From assembly GCF_000226115.1 (NCBI RefSeq), contig NC_016457.1, positions 4,836,001 through 4,900,000 on the forward strand: a stretch of 64,000 nucleotides of DNA. Direction: 5' to 3'. Shown in pieces: positions 12,684 to 23,147 of this stretch. The notes below the pieces were generated by a model. That model was not told the origin of the DNA. It ran no database searches and was given only the letters and a program-made list of their open reading frames with translations. The translations under genes were made by a program, and so were the position numbers. Position 1 is the stretch's first letter. Every line of letters starts with the position of its first letter. Source of the stretch: Thermothielavioides terrestris NRRL 8126 (lineage: Eukaryota > Ascomycota > Sordariomycetes > Sordariales > Chaetomiaceae).

Positions 12684-12699
12684 TAGTGTATGTACACTA
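12684..12699. repeat. Inverted repeat TAGTGTA-TG-TACACTA
   Basis: Seven-base arms with a two-base spacer, followed by a further TACTGTGTAGTG. Member of the dispersed palindrome family; about 460 bp upstream of the zinc-finger start codon. Confidence 0.7.
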
Positions 12700-13156
12700 T
12701 GTACTGTGTAGTGGGGGTCTTGGGACCTGGTCGCTCTGGGGGGGGAAGGGGGGGGGGGGTTCAACAAGACGCCATGAATACGGTTCTCGAGCACGGAGCC
12801 TGCGCAGACCCCCTCTCTATGTATTCGATGAGATCTTCGGGGAGCCGTAGGTTCCAATCGTGTGGCTCTTCCAGATCCATGGCCCCTGCTGGCCCCGTTG
12901 TCCCGTTGCCTGGCAAGTATATGATATCGCTCCTCCCGCGCCCCAAGGATTCCTGGAACCTTGTTGTCTCGACTACAACATCCTCGCGGACGAAATGACC
13001 GCATGACGGCCTTGCGTTTCGCTCGCTCTATCTCCGTTGCCGCCTGCCGCTCTTTCTGTATTCCCAGCACCGTAGCTCATTATCTCTGACCGAGGACCAC
13101 TCCTGAAACCCGGCACCTGTCGAGAAAGAGACTGCTCCTCCCATTAACCCGTCGAG

Positions 13157-14926
13157 ATGGCGCTCGGATTTTTGCCTCCAAACCCGGAGACATGGGGCCG
13201 CTGGCCTCAGCACCAGCACACCGGAGCCGACTGCGGCATGATGGATGCCGGCATGGTGCCGTATGACTGCCGTCCTGGCGCGACGGCCTCCATCCCGCGT
13301 CCTGAACTCGCTCAGCACTTCCTCCCCGGACCATTCAATCCCGCCTCGGTGCCCTCGCCGGCCTCTCCGCAGTACCACGCCCCCGTCTCGTACGGAGGAT
13401 ACAGCCCTTACAACCCGTCGTCGATGTTGGAGGCGCCTTTTAAGCCGCACGGATTGCAGGGGCGTATGGACGGCTTGCCACTTGTCGGAAGAAGCAGCAG
13501 TCCGTCGGTCAAGAGCGAGGCCAAGTCGACCAAGTCCGAGTCCCCGTCACCCTCTACGAAAGTAGTCATCCCAAACGTACGGGTGCAAGGAGCGCCCGTT
13601 CACGAGTTCAACACAGCTATCGACAGGCTAGCGAAGGTCATCGAAACCAAACGGGAGATTCTCAGCAGCCCCAACCCAGCCAAGGAAGAACCAGGGCAGC
13701 CGAATGAAGGGGTGGAAGGAGGAGAGATGCAGCAAGCTCGCGGGAAGGCAAAGCGGAAGCGCTTCTGCTGCGATATTCCCGGGTGCTCCAAGATGTTTGC
13801 TCAGAAGAACAATCTCGATACCCACCGGCGAGCCCACACGGGCGAGAGCCCCTATGTAAGGCTTACCCCGTCCCCTGCGGGATGAGGTCCCTGTACTCCG
13901 TCTGGTGTGCTGACGGGCTCTCTCAGGTCTGCCCAATCTGCTTGCACCGCTTTACACAGAGCGTCAACCTCAAGGTAAGAAGATCTCTTTGCCCGCGGAG
14001 CTATACAAACTGACGCGGAGATCTCACAACCTCTAGTCCCACATCCGTCGCCATCTTGGTGAAAGGCCTTACAAGTGCCCCCAGTGCCCCAAGGCGTTCT
14101 CTCAGCCGTCAAACGTCAAGGCGCACATGAAGACACACGAGAGGAGGGAGTTGAGAGCCCGTTGGGTTTGCAGGTTTGGGAGCTGCAGGAAGTCGTTCAC
14201 AGCGAAGGGAAACCTCAAGGTGACTACCATTCTGCCCTTCCCGCGCACTTCCCCCGCCGTCCCTGGTGACATTACAACTGACGCGCAGGCTCCCCGCAGA
14301 GCCACCAAAACACGTACCACGTCGAGGCCATCGAAGCCTTCCACGCCAAGCTGGCATCCATCGAGGACAAGAGCATGATAACCGAGGAGGACAAGGAGAT
14401 GGCCCGGTACATCACCGAGGTACACAACCTGGCCAACAAGGGCATCAAGGGACGTGGCAAGGGCCGCAAAGTCAAGCGTCTCTTGCCGCTTCCGATGCAG
14501 CCGTCCTCGGCTGCTGCCGCCGCCACCACCACCACTACCACCACCTCGCTCAGTGCGGCGACGGCGATAGTGCACGGCAACCCTTACTCGATGCCGCCGC
14601 TTCTGCCCCACGCGCCGCCCCACCACCTCCAGGCCGCGCCGCAGCCGTCGGCGGCCCACCACGGGCACCAGCACCACCATTTCTACGGCCTCAGCAATCC
14701 GGCCGCCTACAGCATGAGCCGGCCGTCGGTGTCGTCGGCCATGCTCTTCGGCGTCGGGCTCGGCATCAACACCCGCGACGTCGTCCACGGCCACGGCGCC
14801 TACGGCATGCTCGACTCGGACCAGATCAGCGAGGCCAGCAGCGTCCACTCGCCGCCGCCCGTCATGCATCATGTCTACGACGACGAGCATGCCCGTGAAT
14901 TGGCGTTCGGGGAGCGGCTTTACTGA
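13157..14926 (+). CDS. C2H2 zinc-finger transcription factor, CON7/AZF1-like
   Basis: Nuclear DNA-binding regulator with four C2H2 fingers. Exons 13157-13855, 13927-13974, 14037-14219 and 14300-14926 give 518 residues; three introns of 71, 62 and 80 bp lie in phase 0 within the finger region. Fingers: C205-C210-H223-H227, C235-C238-H251-H255, C263-C266-H279-H283 and C294-C299-H312-H317; fingers 2 and 4 are complete only when the introns are removed, which supports the splicing. The TGE-type and GERPY linkers are seen between fingers. After finger 4 comes a helix-like segment ending in a basic KGRGKGRKVKR patch, then a His- and Pro-rich tail. The arrangement and the finger 4 ending resemble the CON7/AZF1 group that controls conidiation and cell-wall genes in Magnaporthe and relatives. 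The N-terminal 200 residues are low complexity. Family membership is firm; the target genes are unknown. Confidence 0.88.
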
Positions 14927-17900
14927 CTGTCAAAACGAGAGAGAGATAGTGGCGTGATTGAGAAAGAAGGGGCTGGTTGGTATTCGTCTGTTTTTTTTTT
15001 GTTCCCCCTCCGTTCTTACTCTTGGGCAGGCTGTCTGAACACGTTTTGGTTTGGCCCTTTGCTTTTTGATTGCATGTTTCTTCATGATGGCTTTCTGCTT
15101 TCTCTTCTCAGCTGCCAAACTGTTCCCTGTTTTACGTCTTTTTTTCTATACTATATATCCGGGCTGGAAAATGGTGCGGCAAACAATGCAGCGATTCATG
15201 TATACGGGGAGGTGGCTCTTGTGGTTTTTTTCTTTTCCAGAAAAAAACAACTCCTGAGTTGTTCTAACAGGGTGGAGGTATCTTGTCTGCTGCTTGGGAG
15301 GAAATAACGTGTCTTGGGTTTGATATTGCTTGTTTTGCTTTTCTGTCTCCCTTCTTGTAATGCTTGGGTGTGCAAGTTTTGATCTTGTTGGTTTCGAATC
15401 TGCGACGGACCGCAGGACGTCTGCCTGGGAGGAGGAAATTGTTTACAACAAAGCAAAACAGGAGGTGGTTGCCTGTCTTTTTCTACCCCCTCGCTCTTGC
15501 GGTATAATTTGATGGGGCAGGGGAGGGCTCTGTACTGCATCAGCGTAATGGGGGATACAAGCATCCCCTGGGTATCCTGGGTACCTTTGGGGAGGAGAGG
15601 GAGGCGAGCGGCGGTCATGGAGACTTCGCCGTACGGAGTATACGGGAGGGCTGCCGGAAGGACATTTGTGATGCTAACGACATCGAATGCCGGTCCTGTT
15701 TGCTGGGACCGGGCAGGATGCAGATGTAGGAGATGGTTTAGTGGCGAGAAAACATCGTTATCACAACACTTCTCTTACACTCCTGAACACCGATTACGGA
15801 ATTCATCTCGCACTGATCCTCACTTCCCATCTCCGGCAGGATGCAAGATCGAGGGTCACAAGACATCCCGATCCGAGCCCTCCGATGCAACCCTCTCTTG
15901 TCCCGCTTGTTCGGCCCCCATCCACGACCATCCCCCTTCCCTGTCGGCACGAAGGCCTCGAACTCGGACGGCTACCCGACGCTAGCAGAAGCTCGGCGGT
16001 TCGACCTGTCGAGCGGCTGCCTGCAGCCCAGCTGAAGGATTTGAACTAGTGTAGTGTCGTTCGGTATCTCGTTCTCTCTCTCACACTCCCTCTGTCCGCG
16101 CACTGGGTAAGCTGCCGATCTGCCTCTCTTCTTGTGGTTCTTGTGGCACGTTAGGACGAGAAAGGAAGCAAGCAATCAGTCGGGCTCCACTTCCCCAGCG
16201 CCGCGGATTGCTTCCGGAACCCCTGTCTTCCTCTTTCTTCCCCCTTTCCCCCGTGCTCCGGCTCCACCGTCCTTAAACCCCCGTCCCCCCTCGTCCTTGT
16301 CGTTCGCCTTGGAACCCCACATCAACACCCCAGCCGCCGGGTTCATGTCCCGGGTCGAGGGGTGTCAACAAACTTTATGGTATATTCCGTACGCTAGGTT
16401 GGTATCGAGGGTGGGTGTCCGTCGAGTTTCGGATGCTGAGGAGCCCGACAACGCTGACTGCTGCAGGGAAGTCTGTTCACAGATACACTAAATAACTACC
16501 GGCATATAGTGTAGAACTAGTGGCATAGTTAGCCGCTGCGGTGGTGCTGATGTGCCCTCGAGAGGACTCTCGAGTGGACCAGCAGCGGGAGCAGCAGCAG
16601 CAGCAGCAGAAAGCAGCACCACCAGCACCAACAGCAGCCCATCTCGATCAGCACAGCAGGGGAAGGCCATTCGCTCTGTCCAGACCCAACTCCCACACCC
16701 ACATCCAGGCACATGCACACTTCTCACAAGTGACGCTGAGGGGGTGCAGGGGCAGGCTGCATGGCCGTCGGGTACCATGGTACATACATACATCCGCAGC
16801 GTACGAAGCTAGTTACTGTACGGAATAGAGTGTCCGATCTGGCCCTGGCCCTGGCAAATGAATGGGTGATGTGGTTGTCTACTGTGTACTGTAGTGTCGT
16901 GTGGTATCGAGGAGCTGTCACTTCTTCGAACCTTTTTCCTGTTAAGATTTCTGGGAGGTGTAGTGTAGGATGTAAATGGAGGGACCCAAACGGCCGGGTC
17001 CGCCCATTTCCGTTTGCGTGCTTGTTTGTTTGGAGTTGGTTGGTTGCTTTTGGAGTCCCCCAGTTCCCCCACGCAGCGTTTGAGGTGTTGGCGGGAGGAG
17101 AGTTCCCTCTTATTCGTGTAACTACTGTTTTTGTTCGACGACGATGCAGCTCAAGTTAGTCAGGCATGCAGAGTACATAGTGTACTCCGAAAAGACAAGC
17201 AGAAGGTGAGGTTACGCGAGCTAACCAGGTCCATAGTGTACATACACTCCACGACGTGTACACGAGGAACACTCCGGGAATCCAACCCGCTCGCCCCGGC
17301 CGTGGATGGATCTGTTTTCCCCGCAGAAACGCAACTCACAGGGCTGGCTGACCGACTGACCGTTGAAGACAGCGGGCCCTCATGACGATCGTCTCGCCTT
17401 GCCCGCTACATAGTGTAGTATACTATCATCGTTATCAGGCGTGCGCGGAAGACATGGATACCCAGACAGCGTCGCTCGTGTTGAGTGGGATCCAAGAATC
17501 ATGTTGGATACTTAACTACACTACAGTGGTGTACTGTGTACACACCAGAGTTGTACAGGGCGCGCTCCCCGTTCTCAGCGTTCGCTGTTGGACGTTTGAT
17601 GAGCCGCCGCGGCTGAGTGTTTGGTTTGGTTTTGAGACACCACGCCCAGGGCGGGCCCTGCGCCAAAGGAGTGCGTGCGCGGTTTGTGCCGCCAACTCGC
17701 AGCTACGGAAAGTCAGGTGAGCGACCAGCCGGGATGGGATGCAGCAAGGCCCCCTCCTCTCACAGGCTGAGATTGGTTCGGGTTTGAGCTTGATTCGGCC
17801 CCGAATCACAGCCAGAAGGCACCGCAGCACACACCGTGCGTGTACATACGGTGCCGGGAGGGCGATGGCTGCCACCCCGGTGGCAATGGGGTCTGGAACT

Positions 17901-18103
17901 GGCCAGGATGGCGGTGACTAAACTAACTAACGATAGCTAAACGTCAACAAACCGCCAGCGGGAGAGGAAACGATCGCGGTCAAGGATAGGCATGAATTTG
18001 ATTTACGGATAGTGAGTCAGTTGGAGACGGAAGGACCCGTTGCACGAGGGGGCGTACTTCGCACCCTGCTTTCCCGGGGGGCGAGGAAGGGGAGGAGAGC
18101 TGA
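14927..18103. other. Gene-free stretch, 3.2 kb
   Basis: The first few hundred bases are T-rich and probably the 3' UTR of the zinc-finger gene. No recognisable protein lies in the rest. It contains a (CAG)n tract near 16590-16610 and many TAGTGTA/TACACTA motifs (16503, 16885, 16959, 17166, 17234-17249, 17410, 17517). Confidence 0.55.
16590..16610. repeat. (CAG)n microsatellite
   Basis: About seven CAG/GCA units in intergenic DNA, followed by imperfect ACC/AGC units to about 16640. Confidence 0.7.
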
Positions 18104-18564
18104 TCAGCCACCATGAAGAGTCGTGACAAACAGGATGTTGTCGTTCGGCTGAATCTCATACGCCTCTTCCCCTTCGAGCTCCCAGTCGGCGTCGTTGATG
18201 AGGACCAGGATGCCCGGGCGGCTGTCTCGCAAAGTCAGACCGGGCACAGCGAGAGGGGGTGACGATAACAATGAGACGCATCTGTACATGTGCTTATCCT
18301 CGAGGAGCTGGTCAGTCCGCGGATCTGTCATCAGGTTCTTGCAGAGATAGTCGGCGAGGAAGGCGACGTTGGCTGGGCGGCCGTTGCTGTCGCGGGCCGG
18401 GAGCGAGACGGAGTGCCGCCGCTGGTCGCCAAACAGCTTCTCAAGACCTCCGCTAAGTCAAAGGCAGCAAATTCTCGTCAGTCGCGAGATGTGTGTGATT
18501 ACCCGATCTTGTGGCTAAAATGAACCTACGCGAAATCGACTGTGATGGGGATCGTGTCTGACAT
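18104..18564 (-). CDS. URM1: Ubiquitin-related modifier Urm1
   Basis: Sulfur carrier and ubiquitin-like modifier. Activated by Uba4, its C-terminal thiocarboxylate supplies sulfur for 2-thiolation of the wobble uridine U34 in tRNAs for Lys, Gln and Glu; it also attaches to some proteins under oxidative stress. Exons on the minus strand are 18564-18530, 18452-18288 and 18221-18104, with introns of 77 and 66 bp; the product is 105 residues. The protein begins [19 protein letters not shown], contains [17 protein letters not shown] and ends in LHGG, the exposed di-glycine tail essential for activity. Length and order match the family closely, and the splices were set by frame continuity through these motifs. 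ELP2 lies head-to-head 570 bp away and acts on the same nucleotide. Confidence 0.95.
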
Positions 18565-19134
18565 GGCGATGAAGAGCCGGAGGCTCGCAAGAGGCTTTTG
18601 AAGATGGTTGGCCGACTGCCTGGCTGAAGTTGGATGGTTAACAAGGGGTGTCTTCCGTATTCTGTATTAATCCGTACTGAGATTCTGCTTAGCTAAGCAA
18701 CGCTTGGAAGGGTTTCCTCTTTGCCATTGGGCAGCTTGCCCTGTGCATTTTGGAGGGCCCGTGGCCCGGGGGGGCTGGCAATGAGCTCACACTCTCAACT
18801 CACCAAATTGTTGGTGCTTGTGACAAGATAATGTTCTTTTCCTTTTCTATGTATTCCCAATTTTCCCTATTCCTTCTCATGCTAGGTGAACAAGTGTCTG
18901 ATACGTAAATTTCTGCATCTTCACTGTCTGTTCCTGGCCGCCATGCGGGTGGATTGTCCTCACATGAGAATACACGGTAACGCTAGTCATTGGATGCCCG
19001 TATGCAATACGGAATACGGAAAACTGTACAAACAGAAACCAAGCACCTTCACATCAGCAGGCCAATCACACACCCCAGTTCCCTGGCTTCACGACGAGCG
19101 GGTGAGTGAGACCTGAGCGGGTGAGAGCGCAACC
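18565..19134. promoter_or_regulatory. Shared divergent promoter region of URM1 and ELP2
   Basis: 570 bp between the two start codons, with no gene. A CCAAT box is visible at 19062-19066, about 70 bp before the ELP2 ATG, and a GGAATACGGAA motif near 19011. Assignment as a shared promoter is inference from the head-to-head arrangement. Confidence 0.6.
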
Positions 19135-21763
19135 ATGAGTGAAGCCATCATCGACAGTCGCTATCTCTCGGCTGGCGCAAACAGGTATGCGGCCGCCGCC
19201 GATTGGGGCGAGAACGGTCTCGTCGCATTCGGCTCCGACACAAATATCTGTCTCTGGAACCCTGCAGTACGTTTCGTCCTTCTTTTTCTTTTTTTCTTTG
19301 CCGTTCATCCCTCACTGAAGACTCACGCAAAACTGACGAGTTGCCAAGGACTCGAGAGGCATCTCGCACATACTGAGTGGACACACTGCCCATGTGCGGG
19401 CTGTGAAATTCCTGCCCCGAGATGATGACCAGGGGGAGGTCGTCCACTTTGTCAGCGGCGGGGACGACAAGCAGCTTCGGCTGTGGGCCATCGACCCGGA
19501 GACGGGACTCGCTTCGTGCGTCCAGAATGTCCAGGAGCACACTGAGCCCATCAACTGCATTGCCGCCCTCACCGGGGCAGCATCGGCGACTACCGCAAGA
19601 CGGATATTTGCCACGGGGGCTGCAGATGCCACGGTCAAGGTCTGGGCCCTCGAGGCAGGCCGAATGGCGCTGCTGCAAACCATCAAGACGACCAAGAAAT
19701 ACATCCCCCTCACTGTGGCCCTGAGGGCGCTCGATGAGCACGGGAACGGTCTCATGCTGGCGGTTGCCGGGACCACCAATGTCGTCCAGATATTCACGGC
19801 CTCCCTGGCAGACGGGACAGCAGGAGTTGAGTTCACCCTCCAGGCCACGCTGCCAGGGCACGAGACCTGGATCCGCTCGCTCGACTTCGTCCAGGAAAAG
19901 CCCGAGAGGGAAAGCGATATCCTCTTGGCCTCGGCAAGCCAGGACAAGTATATCCGCCTATGGCGCATTCACCAGGGCACGGCGCTGTCGGCCCTGAGCG
20001 CCGCGGGACTCGATCTCTCAGCCGACTCCCTGATGCCGGGCAACAAGATCCACAAGGTTACGGCGGCCGGGACCAAGTACTGCATCATGTTCGAGGCCCT
20101 GCTCCTGGGCCACGAGGACTGGATCTACAGCGCCCGGTGGTCGCGTGCCGCGGATGGCAAGCTGCAGCTGCTGTCTGCCTCGGCGGACAACTCCCTGTGC
20201 ATCTGGGAATCCGACACCGAGTCTGGAATCTGGATCACGGTCGCCCGCCTCGGCGAGGTCAGCAGGGAGAAGGGAGCGACGACCGCCACCGGCAGCATCG
20301 GCGGGTTCTGGACCGGCTTGTGGTCGCCCTCGGGCACAACCGTCATTACGCTCGGCCGAACGGGCAGCTGGCGGCGGTGGGACTACGACGCAGCCGCGGA
20401 TGTGTGGAGGCAAAACTTTGCCATCTCCGGCCACACCCGCGCCGTGACGGGCATCTCGTGGTCGCCCGACGGCGCCTACCTCCTCTCCACCAGCGCCGAC
20501 CAAACCACCCGCCTCCACGCCGAGTGGACGACTGGCAGCAACACGAACGCGCCCTCCTGGCACGAGATGTCGCGCCCTCAAATCCACGGCTACGATCTCA
20601 ACTGCATCTCCACGCTGGGCCCCTCGTCCTTCGTCTCCGGCGCCGACGAGAAGCTCATGCGCGTCTTCACCGAACCCAAAGCCGTCGCCCGCATGCTCAG
20701 CCGTCTCACCAACACCGTCGCCACTCCGGAACCCTCCTCTCTCGCCCCGGACGCAGCAAACATGCCGGTGCTGGGGCTCTCCAACAAAGCCATCGACGAA
20801 GCCGACGCCCTCGTCGACAACGACAACGACCCATCCTCCTCCTCCTTCCCCACTCCCACCGCCACCACAACCCACAACAACAACCACCCCGTAACCTCGT
20901 CCCCGCTCGACGCCATCACCGACCACCCACCGTTCGAGGAGTCGCTCTCGCGGCACACGCTCTGGCCCGAGACGGAGAAGCTCTACGGCCACGGCTACGA
21001 GCTGGCCTGCCTGGCGGCCAGCCACGACGGCGCGCTGGTGGCCAGCGCCTGCCGCGCCAGCTCGCTCAACCACGCGGTCGTGCGCCTGTTCGAGACCCGC
21101 CGCTGGACCGAGCTGCGCCCGCCCCTGGCCGCCCACGCCCTGACCGTCGCCCGCGTCCGCTTCGCGCCCGACGACCGCCTGCTGCTCAGCGTCGGCCGCG
21201 ATCGGCAGTGGGTCGTCTGGGAGAGGGGGGCTGCTGCTTCTGCTTCTGGTGGTGGTGACGGTGGTGGTAGTGGTGACAGTGGTGGTGCGGGGGGTTATAA
21301 GCTGGCGCAGGCTAATCCCAAGGGGCACACCCGCATGATTCTGGATGCCGCCTGGGCGCCGACTCTCGGTGACGGCGGTGTGCGGGTGTTCGCGACGGCC
21401 GGTAGGGACAAGCAGGTGAAGGTGTGGGTGCGCCAAGGGGATGGGGAGCAGTTCGAGCTGGGCCTGACCGTGGCCGAGGAGCACCCCGTCACGGCGCTCG
21501 ATTTCGTGCCCGAGTTGACGGCCGACGGGCTGCTGCTGCTCGCCGTGGGTACCGAGGCAGGCAAGCTGCTCGTGCTGTCGCTCAAGGTCCAGCAGGGACA
21601 GGTGGAGGTCGTGTCGACGCTCCGCGTGAGGCCCGAGCTGTGCTTGCCCAAGGCGGTCATGCAGCTGGCGTGGCGGCCGGCAAGGGAGGGGCAGAAGGGA
21701 AGGGAGCTTGCTATCGCGGGTGAGGATGGATCGTTGAGGATATACGCATTTCCCACGCTGTAA
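19135..21763 (+). CDS. ELP2: Elongator complex subunit 2 (WD40)
   Basis: Scaffold subunit of Elongator, which adds the carboxymethyl group at C5 of wobble uridine U34 in tRNA. Exons 19135-19266 and 19349-21763 (82 bp intron) give 848 residues, close to the usual 780-850. Multiple WD repeats form two propellers. Visible repeat cores include SGHTAHVRAVKFLP near the N terminus, LLASASQDKYIRLW, LLSASADNSLCIWE, ISWSPDGAYLLSTSADQTTR and VFATAGRDKQVKVW. A low-complexity linker (about residues 500-560) separates the propellers, as in homologues, and a Gly/Ser-rich insertion near residue 690 is specific to this copy. The first exon supplies the N-terminal SRYLSAGANR segment typical of Elp2. Divergent from URM1. 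Confidence 0.94.
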
Positions 21764-22164
21764 GAGGCTGAAATGGGGCGACGGACGGTAAAAAAATGAG
21801 AATGGGCATGCCTGAGCTTCGTCCTGGTCACTTGCCTCTGCACTTGGGCCGTGTCTTTTGTATGTGCCGAAACATGTGGATCGGTATATACGGTATTAGC
21901 CTATTAGCTGCCCAAATTGGGGCTCTATCCCTTAACCAGGTGTCCCTCAACGCCGAAGTATCCCATTCATGCGCATCCATCGCCCTCACATTACCACACG
22001 AAGGACTCATACCGCTTCCAAAAATATATGGCCGACCGCTATTCCGTCCCCACCCACGTATATCTCCCAGTCGTTTAGCTGCCGACTCCCTAAAGAACCG
22101 TCCCCAATTAACCCTCGCTTATTCCTTCCCGCACCGCCCGCCCGAACCTGTTGTCAATCACACC
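21764..22164. other. Convergent 3' spacer
   Basis: About 400 bp between the stops of ELP2 and the minus-strand small SPT gene. It holds the two 3' UTRs; no further feature is seen. Confidence 0.6.
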
Positions 22165-22589
22165 TCAAAGCTCTCGCACGGCCTCGGCCGTCCGCTCTAC
22201 CGCCGCAGCCGCCGCTGTCGTCGTCCCCACGGCCGAGTTGACCACCCCCTTGGCCAACCCACCCGCCGCCGACTCGTAGCCGTCGCCGTGCATGTAGAAC
22301 CAGGCGCGGCTGATGACGAACTGCACGTGCTGAGGGAGGTAGAGCACGGTCGCGATGAAGGTGAGGGAGACGAGCAGGAAGAGGACCGAGTCTGCAAGGG
22401 GCGCCGGTTAGTGGCTGTAATTTCTTGGGGGGAGGGGAAGGGGGGAGGAGAAGGGGTTCAAGGGAGTTAGAAAGACGCACAGAAGATGAATCTCTCGTCG
22501 GGCGTGTAGAGGTTCACGCTCAGGGTCACCTCGAACTGGTGGATCTTGAGCTTCAGCCACTTGCTGAACGACTCGAGGTGGGAGGCCAT
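22165..22589 (-). CDS. Serine palmitoyltransferase small subunit-like protein
   Basis: Small ER membrane protein of the ssSPT/TSC3-type family, which stimulates serine palmitoyltransferase, the first enzyme of sphingolipid synthesis. Minus-strand exons 22589-22481 and 22391-22165 with an 89 bp intron give 111 residues. The hallmark pattern is present: an amphipathic start (MASHLESFSKWLKLKIHQFE), an aromatic-acidic LYTPDERFIFYS segment, a hydrophobic stretch and the LPQH motif at its end, as in the human subunits (EPWER...MPQH). The tail after residue 75 is Ala-rich. The start has a strong ACCACCATGG context. An in-frame upstream ATG at 22700 would add 37 residues, of which 14 are Thr encoded by an ACC repeat; I consider that unlikely to be the main start. 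Confidence 0.78.
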
Positions 22590-22631
22590 GGTGGTGGTGG
22601 TGGTGGTGGTGGTGGTGGTGGTGGTGGTGGT
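22590..22631. repeat. (ACC)14 microsatellite abutting a start codon
   Basis: Fourteen GGT units on the plus strand read as ACC on the minus strand, directly before the ATG of the small SPT subunit gene and in frame with it. Confidence 0.9.
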
Positions 22632-23147
22632 TGATGGTAGTTTGCGAAAAGGGGTTCGTTCGGGTTCGCGTTCTTCTGGCTCGGCGCTGCTGGACAACAA
22701 GGGGATTGCGCCTGGAATTCCTTAGCGAGGAATCTGCGGCTTCGCCGTAGCGGGTTTGGGCTTCGCGTTCGTCTCTGTTGCTGCAATACCTCTCGAATTC
22801 ACCCGGTGTCGTGGACGGAATACTTGCTGGAGTCGAGTTCGTCGTGTCTGGAGTCCGTCACATCGAAATCCAGGCCAACCAGGTTCTTGTTTGGCCCAGC
22901 ATGCCTGAACGGATGGCCCGGGTGCCGTATGATTGGCCAATTCTGTTGAGGGACCCCACTTATTTTGCGACCTCGTGCGGTTCGATTGATTGGAGCTGCC
23001 TTGTCTAACAGCTACTGACAAGCAGAGTACCTTCGCGAACCTCGCGTGTACCAGCGGCGGCATTCGACGCATTTCAAGCAAAGCACCCGTCGACAGCAAC
23101 ACCACCGCACACGACGACGAGCTGACACGACCTAGCCCCCGGGAGCC
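22632..23147. promoter_or_regulatory. Divergent promoter region with symmetric CCAAT boxes
   Basis: Lies between the start codons of the small SPT subunit gene and the release-factor-like gene. It contains the palindrome ATTGGCCAAT (22932-22941), which offers a CCAAT box on each strand about midway; CCAAT is bound by the HAP/CBC complex in fungi. Regulatory action on both genes is inference. Confidence 0.55.

Larger units (their letters stand above)
6486..13156. other. Gene-free stretch, 6.7 kb, upstream of the zinc-finger gene
   Basis: No frame here has a recognisable domain, and long frames overlap on both strands. Visible content: a run of 20 G (6942-6961), a run of A near 11330-11346, a G-rich run near 12739-12759, and several TAGTGTA/TACACTA motifs (8134-8145, 9632-9643, 9741-9760, 9892-9960, 12684-12699). 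With 1370-4967 and the two transposons it forms an 11.8 kb gene-poor interval, far larger than the 0.3-0.7 kb spacers elsewhere in the gene block. Long flanks of this kind are common next to developmental regulators; that link is inference. Confidence 0.55.

Noticed and set aside
20018..21484. 488-codon minus-strand frame opposite ELP2
   Set aside because: Low-complexity Val/Gly/Arg-rich antisense of WD40 coding DNA.
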